The position numbers and the translations under genes are program-made. From DGNJ01 sp002388905 (GTDB lineage Bacteria > Pseudomonadota > Gammaproteobacteria > Pseudomonadales > Porticoccaceae): a DNA stretch of 64,000 nucleotides. This document shows positions 8,431-17,922 of the stretch, piece after piece. Location of the stretch: positions 186,001 to 250,000 of the forward strand of contig DAITSJ010000001.1 in assembly GCA_036843405.1 (NCBI GenBank). The letters are read 5' to 3'. A model generated the notes under the pieces. The model searched no databases, was not told the DNA's origin, and was given only the letters and a program-made list of their open reading frames with translations. The stretch's first letter is position 1, and each line of letters opens with the position of its first letter.

Positions 8431-9087
8431 GTGGGGGAATCGCGGGAAGCCTGGCCGGTTCGGGAGCGCGAAATCCGGCTTGTTCAGGGGCTGGAGGTTC
8501 TCGGTCTCGATCTGGGCGACGACCAGGTGGCCGGCCTTTTGCAGTATGCCGACCTGCTCCTTAAGTGGAACCGCGCCTACAATCTCACGGCGGTGGACGA
8601 TCCTCTGGAGATAGTCTCCCGCCACCTGCTCGACAGCCTGGCGATCCTGCCCTTCCTGGCCGGACGCCAGTTCATCGATGTGGGCACCGGCCCGGGCCTG
8701 CCCGGAATTCCTTTGGCCATCGCCTGTCCCGACCGTCATTTTACCCTGCTGGACAGCAACGGTAAGAAGGTTCGCTTCCTGTTCCAGGCGCGCGCCGCAC
8801 TGGAACTGGGCAATGTCCGGGAAGTGCAATCCCGGGTCGAGGATTTCCGCCCGGAGGCCGGGTTCGATGGCGTTATCAGCCGCGCCTTTACGTCGCTTTC
8901 CGGCATGGCCGACAAGTGCCGCCACCTGCTCGCTGCCGGTGGTCGGTTTTATGCCATGAAGGGCCGCTATCCGGAGAAAGAGTTGAGCGAGTTGGCAAAA
9001 CCCTATAATGTCACTGCCTCGCACCGGCTGGAGATACCGGGCGTGGACGGGGTTCGCCACTTGATCGAGATCGGATTGTTACCTTGA
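8431..9087 (+). CDS. rsmG: 16S rRNA (guanine-N7) methyltransferase RsmG
   Basis: RsmG (GidB) methylates N7 of G527 in 16S rRNA. The 218-residue product has the SAM-binding motif FIDVGTGPGLPGIPLAI (about residues 88-104) and the upstream signature WNRAYNLTAV. The predicted start is GTG 8431, five bases after mnmG stops; no better ATG exists before the conserved region. Its stop overlaps the parA start, indicating translational coupling. Confidence 0.95.
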   Translation: MGESREAWPVREREIRLVQGLEVLGLDLGDDQVAGLLQYADLLLKWNRAYNLTAVDDPLEIVSRHLLDSLAILPFLAGRQFIDVGTGPGLPGIPLAIACPDRHFTLLDSNGKKVRFLFQARAALELGNVREVQSRVEDFRPEAGFDGVISRAFTSLSGMADKCRHLLAAGGRFYAMKGRYPEKELSELAKPYNVTASHRLEIPGVDGVRHLIEIGLLP

Positions 9088-9884
9088 GCCAGATATTGAC
9101 TATCGCCAACCAGAAAGGCGGGGTGGGCAAGACCACCACCAGTGTTAACCTCGCCGCCTCGCTGGCCACCTACGGCAAGCGGGTGCTGCTGGTGGACATG
9201 GATCCCCAGGGCAACGCCACCATGGGCAGCGGGGTCGACAAGAGCCGGCTCGATGATTCCGTGTACGAGGTGATCATCGGCCAGATTCCGGTGGAACAGG
9301 GCATCCGTTCGCTCCCCGAATGCGGCTACGATATCCTGCCCGCCAACCGTAATCTCACCGCCGCCGAGGTGGAATTGCTCAAGCTGCCCAACAAGGAAAG
9401 CCGGTTGCGTCACGCTCTCCTGCGGGTAAGCAACACTTACGATTACATCATCGTCGACTGTCCACCATCCCTGAGCATGCTCACCGTCAACGCCCTGGTG
9501 GCCTGCGACGGGGTGATTATCCCCATGCAGTGCGAATACTATGCCCTGGAGGGACTGAGCGACCTGATGTCCACCATCCGTCGCATCGCCAAGCTCCTTA
9601 ACCCCCGGTTGCGGGTGGAAGGTATCCTGCGCACGATGTACGACCCGCGCAACTCGCTCACCAACGAAGTCACCGCCCAGTTGCACCAGCATTTCGGTGA
9701 TCGCGTATACCGTATCTCCATACCCCGCAACGTGCGCCTGGCCGAGGCGCCCAGCTACGGAAAGCCGGCCCTGGTCTACGATCGTCACTCCAAGGGGGCG
9801 GTGGCCTATCTGGGCCTGGCCGGGGAAATGATCCGGCGTCGCAAGCGGGCCGGCGCGGCGGGCCGACAAGCCACGGGAAGCTGA
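9084..9884 (+). CDS. parA: Chromosome partitioning ATPase ParA
   Basis: ParA is a deviant-Walker ATPase that, with ParB bound at parS, moves the newly copied origin region. The 266-residue protein begins with a TTG start overlapping the rsmG stop. It has the deviant Walker A KGGVGKTTT, DMDPQGNAT, and DCPPSLSML. parB follows one base later. No good parS site was found by eye inside the window. Confidence 0.95.
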   Translation: MSQILTIANQKGGVGKTTTSVNLAASLATYGKRVLLVDMDPQGNATMGSGVDKSRLDDSVYEVIIGQIPVEQGIRSLPECGYDILPANRNLTAAEVELLKLPNKESRLRHALLRVSNTYDYIIVDCPPSLSMLTVNALVACDGVIIPMQCEYYALEGLSDLMSTIRRIAKLLNPRLRVEGILRTMYDPRNSLTNEVTAQLHQHFGDRVYRISIPRNVRLAEAPSYGKPALVYDRHSKGAVAYLGLAGEMIRRRKRAGAAGRQATGS

Positions 9885-9885
9885 G

Positions 9886-10791
9886 ATGTCTGGAAAACGA
9901 AAAGGTTTGGGTCGCGGCCTTGATGCCCTGCTGGGCATTGCCGACGACGAAGCACTGGCGGGGCAAGAGCCCGTCGAGATAGGGGATGCCGATGACAATC
10001 GCACCGGCAACCTGAAAAACCTGCCCATTGAATTCCTCCAGCGGGGCAAATACCAGCCCCGTCGGGATATGCATCCGGAAGCGCTCCAGGAGTTATCCGA
10101 CTCCATCCGTTCCCAGGGCATCATGCAGCCCATCGTGGTGCGACCCCTGGGGCCCGATCGCTATGAAATCGTCGCCGGTGAAAGGCGCTGGCGCGCCGCC
10201 CAGATGGCCGGGCTCGCCGATGTGCCGGCGCTGATTCGCGACGTGCCCGACCAGACGGCCATCGCCATGGCCCTGATCGAAAACATTCAGCGGGAGGACC
10301 TTAACCCGGTGGAGGAGGCCCACGCCCTGTTGCGATTGCAGCGGGAGTTCGAGCTGACCCAGCAGGAAGTGGCCCAGGCGGTGGGCAAGTCCCGTGCGGC
10401 TGTCGCCAATCTGATCCGGCTGTTGTCCCTGGAGGAGGACGTTCGCATCCTTCTGGAGCGGGGGGATATCGAAATGGGCCATGCCCGGGCCCTGCTCGGC
10501 CTCGAGGGTGACAAGCAGGTGCAGGCCGCGCGCACGGTCGCCGGCAAGGGCCTCACCGTTCGCCAGACCGAAAGCCTGGTGCGCCGGCTTCACCAGGAAA
10601 GCGATAAACCGGGTCCCGGTCGCGGCGCTGTCGATCCCGATATCCGGCGCCTTCAGGAACGGGTATCCGAGCAGGTGGGTTTGCCGGTGGCGATCCAACA
10701 CAGTGCCCGGGGCAAGGGCAAGCTGGTTTTCAACTACAATAGCGTCGAGGAACTGGAAGGTGTCCTTGAGCGATTGCAGATCAAGGATTGA
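9886..10791 (+). CDS. parB: Chromosome partitioning protein ParB
   Basis: ParB is the parS-binding CTPase that builds the partition complex. The 301-residue protein begins with the typical KRKGLGRGLDALLG. The N-terminal ParB/Srx domain contains the C-motif GERRWRAAQMAG; the central helix-turn-helix includes LTQQEVAQAVGKSRAAVANL; the C-terminal dimerisation segment follows a Pro/Gly linker. It is in an operon with parA (one-base gap). Confidence 0.96.
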   Translation: MSGKRKGLGRGLDALLGIADDEALAGQEPVEIGDADDNRTGNLKNLPIEFLQRGKYQPRRDMHPEALQELSDSIRSQGIMQPIVVRPLGPDRYEIVAGERRWRAAQMAGLADVPALIRDVPDQTAIAMALIENIQREDLNPVEEAHALLRLQREFELTQQEVAQAVGKSRAAVANLIRLLSLEEDVRILLERGDIEMGHARALLGLEGDKQVQAARTVAGKGLTVRQTESLVRRLHQESDKPGPGRGAVDPDIRRLQERVSEQVGLPVAIQHSARGKGKLVFNYNSVEELEGVLERLQIKD

Positions 10792-10855
10792 CCGTTGATG
10801 CCGCGGGCACCCGTTGAGCCTGTTACAGCAAACCTGAAAAACCATCCCGCTTTTG

Positions 10856-10884
10856 TTGAATAAGCGGGGTTAACTCCCTATAAT
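10856..10884 (+). promoter_or_regulatory. Predicted promoter of the ATP synthase operon
   Basis: Perfect -10 hexamer TATAAT at 10879-10884, -35 hexamer TTGAAT at 10856-10861 (4 of 6 to consensus) and the optimal 17-bp spacer. It lies in the 157-bp gap between parB and atpI. Confidence 0.65.
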
Positions 10885-10948
10885 TCCCGCCCGCTTGGAA
10901 GGTGGCCCGGTGGGATGGGCGGCGCGGCGCAAATTCGGTTGGTGAACA

Positions 10949-11329
10949 ATGGCAACCATAGCGAGACCGCCGCTGCTGCGTCTTACAGCCGTGCAGGCAC
11001 TGATCTTGCTTCTCCTTGCGGTGGCGGTCCTGCCGTTTGGCAGGGTCTACACTGTCTCGGTACTGGCGGGTGGCGGGATACAGATAGCGGCAAGCACCTA
11101 TTTTGCCTGGAAAGCGTTTCAATACCAGGGTGCCAGGCAGTTGGCGAAAACGGTACAGAGCATGTACCGGGGGGAGACGGGCAAGGTTCTGCTGACGGCG
11201 GCGCTCTTTGCGCTGGCGTTTGTCTTCCTGAGGCCGGTGAACATGGCCACCCTGGTGGCAGCCTATGTGGCCCTGGCGCTGAGCCATGCGTATGTCACGG
11301 CGAAGCTGCTGCAACACCACAGATATTAA
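10949..11329 (+). CDS. atpI: ATP synthase accessory protein AtpI
   Basis: AtpI is a small four-helix membrane protein at the head of many atp operons, thought to aid c-ring assembly or Mg2+ supply. The 126-residue product has four hydrophobic segments (about residues 10-30, 35-55, 75-92 and 98-120). It was identified mainly by position directly upstream of atpB, plus the AtpI-like motif GGGIQIAASTYFAWKAF. Confidence 0.88.
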   Translation: MATIARPPLLRLTAVQALILLLLAVAVLPFGRVYTVSVLAGGGIQIAASTYFAWKAFQYQGARQLAKTVQSMYRGETGKVLLTAALFALAFVFLRPVNMATLVAAYVALALSHAYVTAKLLQHHRY

Positions 11330-11359
11330 ATTCGCATTTTGAGGCCCGACGAGAGACCC

Positions 11360-12199
11360 ATGGCGAGCGAAAACCAGACCACGACTGAGTACATCCAGCA
11401 CCACCTTCAAAACCTCGTATTTGGTAAGCACCCCGACGGTTCCTGGGGCCTGGCGCACTCTCCGGAAGAAGCCGCGGAGATGGGTTTTTGGGCCTTTCAC
11501 GTGGATTCCCTGGGTTGGTCCATCGGCCTGGGCGTGATTTTCTGCTGGCTGTTCGGCCGGGCCGCCAGGCGCGCCACCACCGGCGTACCCGGTCCCCTGC
11601 AGAACTTTGTCGAGTGGCTGCTGGAGTTCGTCGACGGTACCGTCAAGGACAGCTTCCACGGCCGCAACAAGATTATCGGCCCCCTGGCGCTCACGGTGTT
11701 CACCTGGGTTTTCCTGATGAACCTCATGGATCTCGTTCCCGTGGACCTGGTGCCCTGGCTGTTCAGCCTTGCCGGTGTCCATTACCAGAAGATCGTCCCC
11801 ACCACCGATATCAATGTCCCCGTGGGTCTGGCGCTGGGCGTGTTCGTGCTGATGATCTACTACGGTTTCAAGGTCAAGGGCGCCGGTTACCTGAAAGAGT
11901 TTATTCTGCACCCTTTCAATCACTGGGCCTTTATCCCCGTGAACCTGTTCATGGAAGTGGTGGGCCTGCTTGCCAAACCCTTCTCCCTTGCCCTGCGGCT
12001 GTTCGGTAACATGTTCGCGGGTGAAATGATTTTCATCCTTATCGCCACCATGTACAGTGCCGGGCTGATCCTGGGGATTTTTGGTGGCGCGCTGCAACTG
12101 GGCTGGGCAATCTTCCATATTCTGATCATCACCCTGCAGGCCTTTATCTTCATGGTGCTTACCGTGGTATACCTGAGTCAGTCCCACGAAGATCACTGA
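11360..12199 (+). CDS. atpB: ATP synthase F0 subunit a
   Basis: Subunit a forms the two proton half-channels against the c-ring. The 279-residue start MASENQTTTEYIQHHLQ (ATG 11360) is preferred over the in-frame TTG at 11339. The key helix with the essential arginine is visible in LALRLFGNMFAGEM. The C-terminal helix ends AFIFMVLTVVYLSQSHEDH. It is followed by atpE. Confidence 0.96.
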   Translation: MASENQTTTEYIQHHLQNLVFGKHPDGSWGLAHSPEEAAEMGFWAFHVDSLGWSIGLGVIFCWLFGRAARRATTGVPGPLQNFVEWLLEFVDGTVKDSFHGRNKIIGPLALTVFTWVFLMNLMDLVPVDLVPWLFSLAGVHYQKIVPTTDINVPVGLALGVFVLMIYYGFKVKGAGYLKEFILHPFNHWAFIPVNLFMEVVGLLAKPFSLALRLFGNMFAGEMIFILIATMYSAGLILGIFGGALQLGWAIFHILIITLQAFIFMVLTVVYLSQSHEDH

Positions 12200-12245
12200 T
12201 TTCATCAATCCCAACTTTAAACACCTTAAACACTAGGAGAATCAC

Positions 12246-12485
12246 ATGGAACTCGTCATTATCGCTGCCGCCATCATGCTCGCCTCCAGCGCCATCGGCG
12301 CGGCACTGGGTATGGGGCTGCTGGGCGGCAAACTTATCGAAGGCACCGCCCGCCAGCCGGAGCTTGGTCCCATGCTTCAGGGCAAGATGTTCCTGCTCGC
12401 CGGCCTGATCGACGCTATCCCCATTATCGGCGTCGGTATCGCCATGTACCTTATCTTCGTTGTTGCGCCTGGTGTGGCTGCCTAA
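12246..12485 (+). CDS. atpE: ATP synthase F0 subunit c
   Basis: This is the proteolipid that forms the rotating c-ring. The 79 residues form a two-helix hairpin: helix 1 has GAALGMGLLGG, the polar loop has ARQPEL, and helix 2 has the proton-carrying Asp56 in GLIDAIPIIGVG. The motif around Asp56 resembles proton-type rather than sodium-type rings. A strong AGGAG ribosome-binding site precedes the ATG, consistent with the high copy number of c. Confidence 0.97.
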   Translation: MELVIIAAAIMLASSAIGAALGMGLLGGKLIEGTARQPELGPMLQGKMFLLAGLIDAIPIIGVGIAMYLIFVVAPGVAA

Positions 12486-12544
12486 GCGACGGACGGTGAT
12501 TCCGTTACGAGAAACCACCAAACCAGAAACGCGAGGTTAATGGC

Positions 12545-13015
12545 GTGAACATCAATATTACGCTGTTCGGCCAGATGGTCTCTTTCGCCGTCTTCGTCTG
12601 GTTCTGCATGAAGTTTGTCTGGCCCGCCCTGACAAGCGCCATGGAGGAACGCAAGAAGAAGATCGCCGAGGGGCTGGATGCTGCCGACCGTGCCATGCAC
12701 GATCTTGAGCTGGCGCAAAACAAGGCCACGGACCAATTGAAGGAAGCCCGCAAGGAAGCGGCGGAACTGATAGAGCACGCCAACAAGCGGGCCAATCAGA
12801 TTGTCGAGGAAGCCAAGGAGCAGGCCCGCACCGAGGGCGATCGCCTCAAGGCCGCCGCCAGGGACGAGATCGACCAGGAAATCAACCGGGCCCGGGAGGA
12901 ACTGCGCGCCAGGGTGGCTGCCCTGGTTGTCACCGGTGCCGAGAGGATTCTCGAGTCTTCCATCGACGAGCAGGCCAACCGCGAGCTGGTCGACAAACTG
13001 TCGGCACAGCTTTAA
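12545..13015 (+). CDS. atpF: ATP synthase F0 subunit b
   Basis: Subunit b is the peripheral-stalk dimer that links F0 to the delta subunit. The 156-residue protein has one N-terminal transmembrane helix (MVSFAVFVWFCMKFVWPAL) and then a long charged coiled coil rich in Ala, Glu and Lys. Translation starts at GTG 12545, preceded by a GAGG sequence. Confidence 0.95.
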   Translation: MNINITLFGQMVSFAVFVWFCMKFVWPALTSAMEERKKKIAEGLDAADRAMHDLELAQNKATDQLKEARKEAAELIEHANKRANQIVEEAKEQARTEGDRLKAAARDEIDQEINRAREELRARVAALVVTGAERILESSIDEQANRELVDKLSAQL

Positions 13016-13027
13016 GAGAGGTCCCCT

Positions 13028-13564
13028 ATGGCGGAATTGAGTACCCTGGCCCGCCCCTATGCCCGTGCCGCGTTTGAATACGCCGTCGAGGCCGGGGCGC
13101 TGGAAAACTGGTCGGAAGTATTGAACACACTGGCCGACGTGGTTGAGCACCCCACCGTCGAGCGATTGCTGTCCTCTCCCCACTACACGATCGAACAGCA
13201 GGCGGAAACGCTGCTCGACCTTTGCGGCGAGGGCCTCGACGACAAGTCCCGCAACCTGGTCCGCCTGCTTGCGGAAAACCGCCGGTTGCCGCTTCTTCCC
13301 GAGATTAGCGAGCAGTTCCACCGCCTCAAGGTGGAGCGCGAAAAGACCGTCGACGTCGAGTTGCACGTGGCCAGCGAGATCGACGATTCCCAGCGCGACA
13401 AGCTGGTGGAGGCCCTTGGTAAACGCCTGGATCGGAAAGTGAACGTATCCGTGCGGATTGACAAAAGCCTGCTCGGTGGCGTCCTGGTTCGCGCCGGTGA
13501 TGCCGTGATCGACGGTACTATCCGCGGCCGCCTGAACAAACTCGCCGAAGCATTAAATACGTAG
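13028..13564 (+). CDS. atpH: ATP synthase F1 subunit delta
   Basis: Delta caps F1 and joins it to the b dimer. The 178-residue protein starts MAELSTLARPYARAAFEYA, typical of the OSCP/delta family, and ends with the conserved VSVRIDKSLLGGVLVRAGD segment. It lies 12 bp after atpF and 16 bp before atpA. Confidence 0.96.
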   Translation: MAELSTLARPYARAAFEYAVEAGALENWSEVLNTLADVVEHPTVERLLSSPHYTIEQQAETLLDLCGEGLDDKSRNLVRLLAENRRLPLLPEISEQFHRLKVEREKTVDVELHVASEIDDSQRDKLVEALGKRLDRKVNVSVRIDKSLLGGVLVRAGDAVIDGTIRGRLNKLAEALNT

Positions 13565-13580
13565 GATCGAGGAATCGACC

Positions 13581-15125
13581 ATGCAGCAACTGAATCCATC
13601 TGAAATCAGCGACGTCATCAAGAAGCGCATAGAGAGTCTTGATGTCAGCGCGGACGCCCGCAATGAGGGCACTATTGTTTCCGTCTCCGACGGTATCGTT
13701 CGCATTCATGGCCTCGGCGAAGTCATGTACGGGGAAATGATCGAGTTCGACGGCGGCCTCTACGGCCTGGCCCTGAACCTCGAGCGAGACTCCGTGGGCG
13801 CCGTGGTTCTCGGCGACTATCTGGGCCTGGTGGAGGGCAACAAGGCTCGCTGTACCGGCCGAATTCTCGAGGTGCCGGTGGGCCCCGAGATGGAAGGTCG
13901 CGTCGTGGATGCCCTGGGTAACCCCATCGACGGCAAGGGTCCCATCAACACCGACCTGACAGATGCCATCGAAAAGGTCGCCCCGGGCGTTATCGAGCGC
14001 CAGGCGGTGGATGAGCCCGTCCAGACCGGCCTCAAGGCCATCGACGCCATGGTGCCCATCGGTCGCGGCCAGCGGGAACTGATTATCGGCGACCGCCAGA
14101 TCGGCAAGACGGCCATCGCGGTGGACGCCATCATCAACCAGAAAAACACCGGCATCAAATGTATCTACGTGGCCATCGGCCAGAAGTCGTCGACGGTGGC
14201 GAGCATCGTCCGCAAACTGGAAGAGCACGGGGCCATGGATCACACCGTGGTGGTTGCCGCCACCGCTTCCGATCCGGCCGCCATGCAGTACCTGGCGCCC
14301 TACGCCGGCTGCACCATCGGCGAATACTACCGGGACCGGGGCCAGGACGCGCTGATCATCTACGACGACCTTACCAAACAGGCGTGGGCCTACCGGCAGA
14401 TATCGCTTCTGCTGAAGCGTCCCCCCGGTCGTGAAGCCTATCCCGGCGACGTGTTTTATCTGCACTCGCGCTTGCTGGAACGTGCTTCCAAGGTGAATGC
14501 CGACTACGTCGAGAAGTTCACCAATGGCGAAGTGAAAGGCAAGACCGGCTCGCTGACCGCCCTGCCCATCATCGAGACCCAGGCTGGGGACGTGTCTGCC
14601 TTCGTACCCACCAACGTGATCTCCATCACCGACGGCCAGATCTTTGTCGAAAGCGACATGTTCAATGCCGGTATCCGACCCGCGATGAACGCCGGCCTGT
14701 CGGTATCCCGGGTGGGTGGCTCGGCCCAGACCAAGATCATCAAAAAGCTCGGCGGCGGTGTCCGCCTGGCCCTGGCCCAGTACCGGGAACTGGCGGCTTT
14801 CTCGCAGTTCGCTTCCGATCTGGACGAGGCCACCCGCGCCCAGCTGGAACACGGTGAGCGCGTGACCGAGTTGATGAAGCAGCCCCAGTACTCCCCCCTC
14901 AGTGTTGCCGAGATGGCGGTCGTGCTCTACGCCGCCAACCAGGGCTACCTGAAGGAAGTGGAGGTCAACAAGGTGGGCGACTTCGAGACCGCCCTGCTCG
15001 CCTACATGAAGGCGGAACACGGCGATCTGCTCGACCAGGTCAACGAGAGCGGCGACTGGAACGACGATATCCAGGCCAGCTTCAAGGCGGCGCTGGACAA
15101 GTTTGTCGCCACCCAGGGCTGGTAG
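13581..15125 (+). CDS. atpA: ATP synthase F1 subunit alpha
   Basis: Alpha is the non-catalytic nucleotide-binding subunit of the F1 hexamer. The 514-residue protein begins MQQLNPSEISDVIKKRIE and has Walker A GDRQIGKTA, the DELSEED-region equivalent near the C-terminus, and the ATP-synthase signature RPAMNAGLSVSRVGGSAQ. Its length matches the proteobacterial family. Confidence 0.98.
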   Translation: MQQLNPSEISDVIKKRIESLDVSADARNEGTIVSVSDGIVRIHGLGEVMYGEMIEFDGGLYGLALNLERDSVGAVVLGDYLGLVEGNKARCTGRILEVPVGPEMEGRVVDALGNPIDGKGPINTDLTDAIEKVAPGVIERQAVDEPVQTGLKAIDAMVPIGRGQRELIIGDRQIGKTAIAVDAIINQKNTGIKCIYVAIGQKSSTVASIVRKLEEHGAMDHTVVVAATASDPAAMQYLAPYAGCTIGEYYRDRGQDALIIYDDLTKQAWAYRQISLLLKRPPGREAYPGDVFYLHSRLLERASKVNADYVEKFTNGEVKGKTGSLTALPIIETQAGDVSAFVPTNVISITDGQIFVESDMFNAGIRPAMNAGLSVSRVGGSAQTKIIKKLGGGVRLALAQYRELAAFSQFASDLDEATRAQLEHGERVTELMKQPQYSPLSVAEMAVVLYAANQGYLKEVEVNKVGDFETALLAYMKAEHGDLLDQVNESGDWNDDIQASFKAALDKFVATQGW

Positions 15126-15172
15126 ACAAAGGCCGGTTTCGGACAACAGACGGTTAAACAGGCAGACAGCGA

Positions 15173-16033
15173 ATGGCAGTCGGTAAAGAGATCAAGACCA
15201 AGATCAGCAGCGTCAAGAGCACGCAGAAGATCACCAGTGCCATGGAACTGGTGGCGGCAAGCAAGATGCGCCGCGCCCAGGAGCGTATGGAACTGGGCAA
15301 ACCCTATGCCAAGCGCATGCGGGAAGTGATTGGCCACCTGGCCAACGCCCAGTCGGAATATCGGCACCACTACCTGATGGAGCGCGAGGTCAAGCGGGTC
15401 GGCTACATCGTCATTTCCACCGACCGGGGTTTGTGTGGCGGCCTGAACATCAACATGTTCAAGTCCGTGATCAGGGACCTGAAACACTGGCGTGACCAGA
15501 ACGTGGCCGTCGATCTTTGCGTCGTGGGTGCCAAGGCCGCCGCTTTCTTTGGCGGCTTGGGCGGCAATATCGTCGCCAGCGTGCGCGAGCTGGGCGATGA
15601 ACCCACGGCCTCCGACCTGATCGGTAGCGTCAAGGTGATGCTTGACGCCTTTGACGAGGGCACTGTCGATCGTCTTTACCTGGTTGGCAACACCTTCGTC
15701 AACACCATGACCCAGAAGCCCGAGGTGGAGCAACTGCTGCCCCTGGTGCCCGAGGAAAACGAAAAACTCGAGCACCACTGGGACTATATCTACGAACCCA
15801 ACCCGGAAGACCTGCTCGACGGACTCCTGACCCGATACATCGAGTCCCAGGTCTACCAGGGCGTGGTGGAAAACAAGGCCTGTGAAATGGCGGCACGGAT
15901 GCTGGCCATGAAGAACGCCACCGAAAATGCCGGCGACCTGATCGACGAACTGCAGTTGATCTATAACAAGGCGCGCCAGGCGGCGATTACCCAGGAATTG
16001 TCCGAGATTGTCGGCGGCGCGGCAGCGGTATAA
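15173..16033 (+). CDS. atpG: ATP synthase F1 subunit gamma
   Basis: Gamma is the rotating central shaft. The 286-residue protein has the N-terminal coiled-coil helix (KEIKTKISSVKSTQKITSAM), the conserved STDRGLCGGLNINMF segment, and the C-terminal helix ending RQAAITQELSEIVGGAAAV, which carries the family signature. Confidence 0.97.
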   Translation: MAVGKEIKTKISSVKSTQKITSAMELVAASKMRRAQERMELGKPYAKRMREVIGHLANAQSEYRHHYLMEREVKRVGYIVISTDRGLCGGLNINMFKSVIRDLKHWRDQNVAVDLCVVGAKAAAFFGGLGGNIVASVRELGDEPTASDLIGSVKVMLDAFDEGTVDRLYLVGNTFVNTMTQKPEVEQLLPLVPEENEKLEHHWDYIYEPNPEDLLDGLLTRYIESQVYQGVVENKACEMAARMLAMKNATENAGDLIDELQLIYNKARQAAITQELSEIVGGAAAV

Positions 16034-16080
16034 GAGCCGGCGCCAACACAGATTTTTGCAAGATTTAAAGAGGAACCGAA

Positions 16081-17457
16081 ATGAGTAGCGGACGTATTGT
16101 ACAAATCATCGGTGCGGTGATCGACGTGGAGTTTCCTCGGGATCAGGTGCCCAACATCTACGACGCCCTCAGCGTCGAGGAAAAGGGGCTGACCCTGGAA
16201 GTACAGCAGCAACTGGGCGACGGTATCGTGCGCAGCATTGCCATGGGCTCCTCCGAGGGCCTGAGCCGGGGCCTGACAGTGGCCAACACGGGCGCTCCGA
16301 TTTCGGTTCCGGTGGGCCAGGGCACGCTGGGTCGGATCATGGATGTGCTGGGCAACCCGGTGGATGAAGCGGGCCCTGTGGAATTCACCGAGAGAATGCC
16401 CATTCACCGCAAGGCCCCGGCCTATGCCGACCAGTCCTCCACGGTGGATATCCTGGAGACCGGCATCAAGGTGGTGGACCTGATCATGCCCATTTCCAAG
16501 GGCGGCAAGGTCGGCCTGTTCGGCGGTGCCGGCGTGGGCAAGACCGTGACCCTGATGGAACTTATCAACAACATTGCCAAGGCCCACTCCGGCCTGTCGG
16601 TATTCGCCGGTGTCGGCGAAAGGACCCGGGAAGGCAACGACTTCTATTATGAAATGAAGGAGTCCGGTGTTCTCGACAAGGTGGCCATGCTCTACGGCCA
16701 GATGAACGAGCCCCCCGGTAACCGCCTCCGGGTTGCCCTCTCCGGCCTGACAATCGCCGAGTATTTCCGGGACGAAGGCCGCGACGTGCTGATGTTCGTC
16801 GATAACATCTACCGCTACACCCTGGCGGGCACCGAGGTATCGGCACTGCTGGGGCGGATGCCCTCCGCCGTGGGCTACCAGCCCACCCTGGCCGAGGAAA
16901 TGGGTGCCCTCCAGGAGCGAATCACCTCCACCAAGACCGGGTCCATCACGTCCTTCCAGGCCGTCTACGTGCCGGCGGACGACCTGACCGATCCCTCCCC
17001 GGCCACCACCTTCGCCCACCTTGACGCGACCCTGGTGCTGTCCCGGCAGATCGCCGAGCTGGGTATCTACCCGGCGGTGGATCCCCTGGACTCCACATCC
17101 CGGCTTCTCGATCCCCTGGTCATCGGCCAGGAGCACTACGAGACGGCCCGCGGCGTCCAGTCCGTGCTCCAGCGCTACAAGGAACTCAAGGACATTATCG
17201 CCATCCTGGGCATGGACGAGCTGTCCGAGGAAGACAAGCAGGTGGTGGCCCGGGCCCGGAAGATCCAGCGTTTCCTGTCCCAGCCCTTCTACGTGGCGGA
17301 AGTATTTACCGGCTCTCCGGGCAAATACGTATCCCTGAAGGACACCATCGCCGGCTTTGCGGGTATCCTCAACGGCGATTACGACCACCTGCCCGAACAG
17401 GCCTTCTACATGGTGGGTTCCATCGAGGAGGCGGTCGAAAAGGCGGAGAAGAAGTAA
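16081..17457 (+). CDS. atpD: ATP synthase F1 subunit beta
   Basis: Beta carries the catalytic sites. The 458-residue protein has Walker A GGAGVGKTV, the catalytic glutamate in GERTREGNDFYYEM, the ATP-synthase signature near PAVDPLDSTSR, and the DELSEED loop (here MDELSEEDK). A GAGGAACC ribosome-binding region precedes the ATG. Confidence 0.98.
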   Translation: MSSGRIVQIIGAVIDVEFPRDQVPNIYDALSVEEKGLTLEVQQQLGDGIVRSIAMGSSEGLSRGLTVANTGAPISVPVGQGTLGRIMDVLGNPVDEAGPVEFTERMPIHRKAPAYADQSSTVDILETGIKVVDLIMPISKGGKVGLFGGAGVGKTVTLMELINNIAKAHSGLSVFAGVGERTREGNDFYYEMKESGVLDKVAMLYGQMNEPPGNRLRVALSGLTIAEYFRDEGRDVLMFVDNIYRYTLAGTEVSALLGRMPSAVGYQPTLAEEMGALQERITSTKTGSITSFQAVYVPADDLTDPSPATTFAHLDATLVLSRQIAELGIYPAVDPLDSTSRLLDPLVIGQEHYETARGVQSVLQRYKELKDIIAILGMDELSEEDKQVVARARKIQRFLSQPFYVAEVFTGSPGKYVSLKDTIAGFAGILNGDYDHLPEQAFYMVGSIEEAVEKAEKK

Positions 17458-17481
17458 CATCCGTCCCCAGAGGCTAGAATT

Positions 17482-17913
17482 ATGGCTATGACAACGCACT
17501 GCAATATCGTCAGCACCGAGGAATCCCTGTTCTCGGGGCTGGTGGAGCTGGTGGTCGCTACCGGGTCCTACGGCGAACTGGGTATCAACTACGGGCACGC
17601 CCCCCTGCTGACCGAGTTGAAGCCCGGGCCCGTGCGCCTGGTCAAGCAAAACGGCGAGGAGGAAATCTACTACCTGTCCGGCGGTTACCTGGAAGTCCAG
17701 CCGGATATCGTCTCCATCCTTGCCGATACCGCGACCCGGGCCGGCGATCTGGACGAGGCCGCCGCCGAGGAAGCCAGGAAACAGGCACTGCACGACCTGC
17801 AAAACCAGAGCGGGGAATTCGATTTCTCCCGTGCCACTTCGCAACTGGCAGAGGCCACGGCGCAGTTGAAAACCATCGAGGAATTGCGTCGCAAAGCCAA
17901 GGCGGTCCGGTAG
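17482..17913 (+). CDS. atpC: ATP synthase F1 subunit epsilon
   Basis: Epsilon binds gamma and inhibits ATP hydrolysis. The 143-residue protein has the N-terminal beta-sandwich (ending around GGYLEVQPDIVSILADTA) and the C-terminal helical hairpin. A second in-frame ATG at 17488 is also possible. It is the last gene of the operon; a strong terminator starts 10 bp after its stop. Confidence 0.95.
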   Translation: MAMTTHCNIVSTEESLFSGLVELVVATGSYGELGINYGHAPLLTELKPGPVRLVKQNGEEEIYYLSGGYLEVQPDIVSILADTATRAGDLDEAAAEEARKQALHDLQNQSGEFDFSRATSQLAEATAQLKTIEELRRKAKAVR

Positions 17914-17922
17914 GCGATGGGA

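Noticed and set aside
11495..11507. CACGTG-centred sequence considered as a parS site
   Set aside because: Only one half resembles TGTTTCACGTGAAACA, and it lies inside atpB; no other parS candidate was seen by eye.
10823..12214. 463-codon minus-strand frame
   Set aside because: Antisense of atpI and atpB, covering the atp promoter.
13518..15146. 542-codon minus-strand frame
   Set aside because: Antisense of atpA, with no domain pattern or ribosome-binding site.
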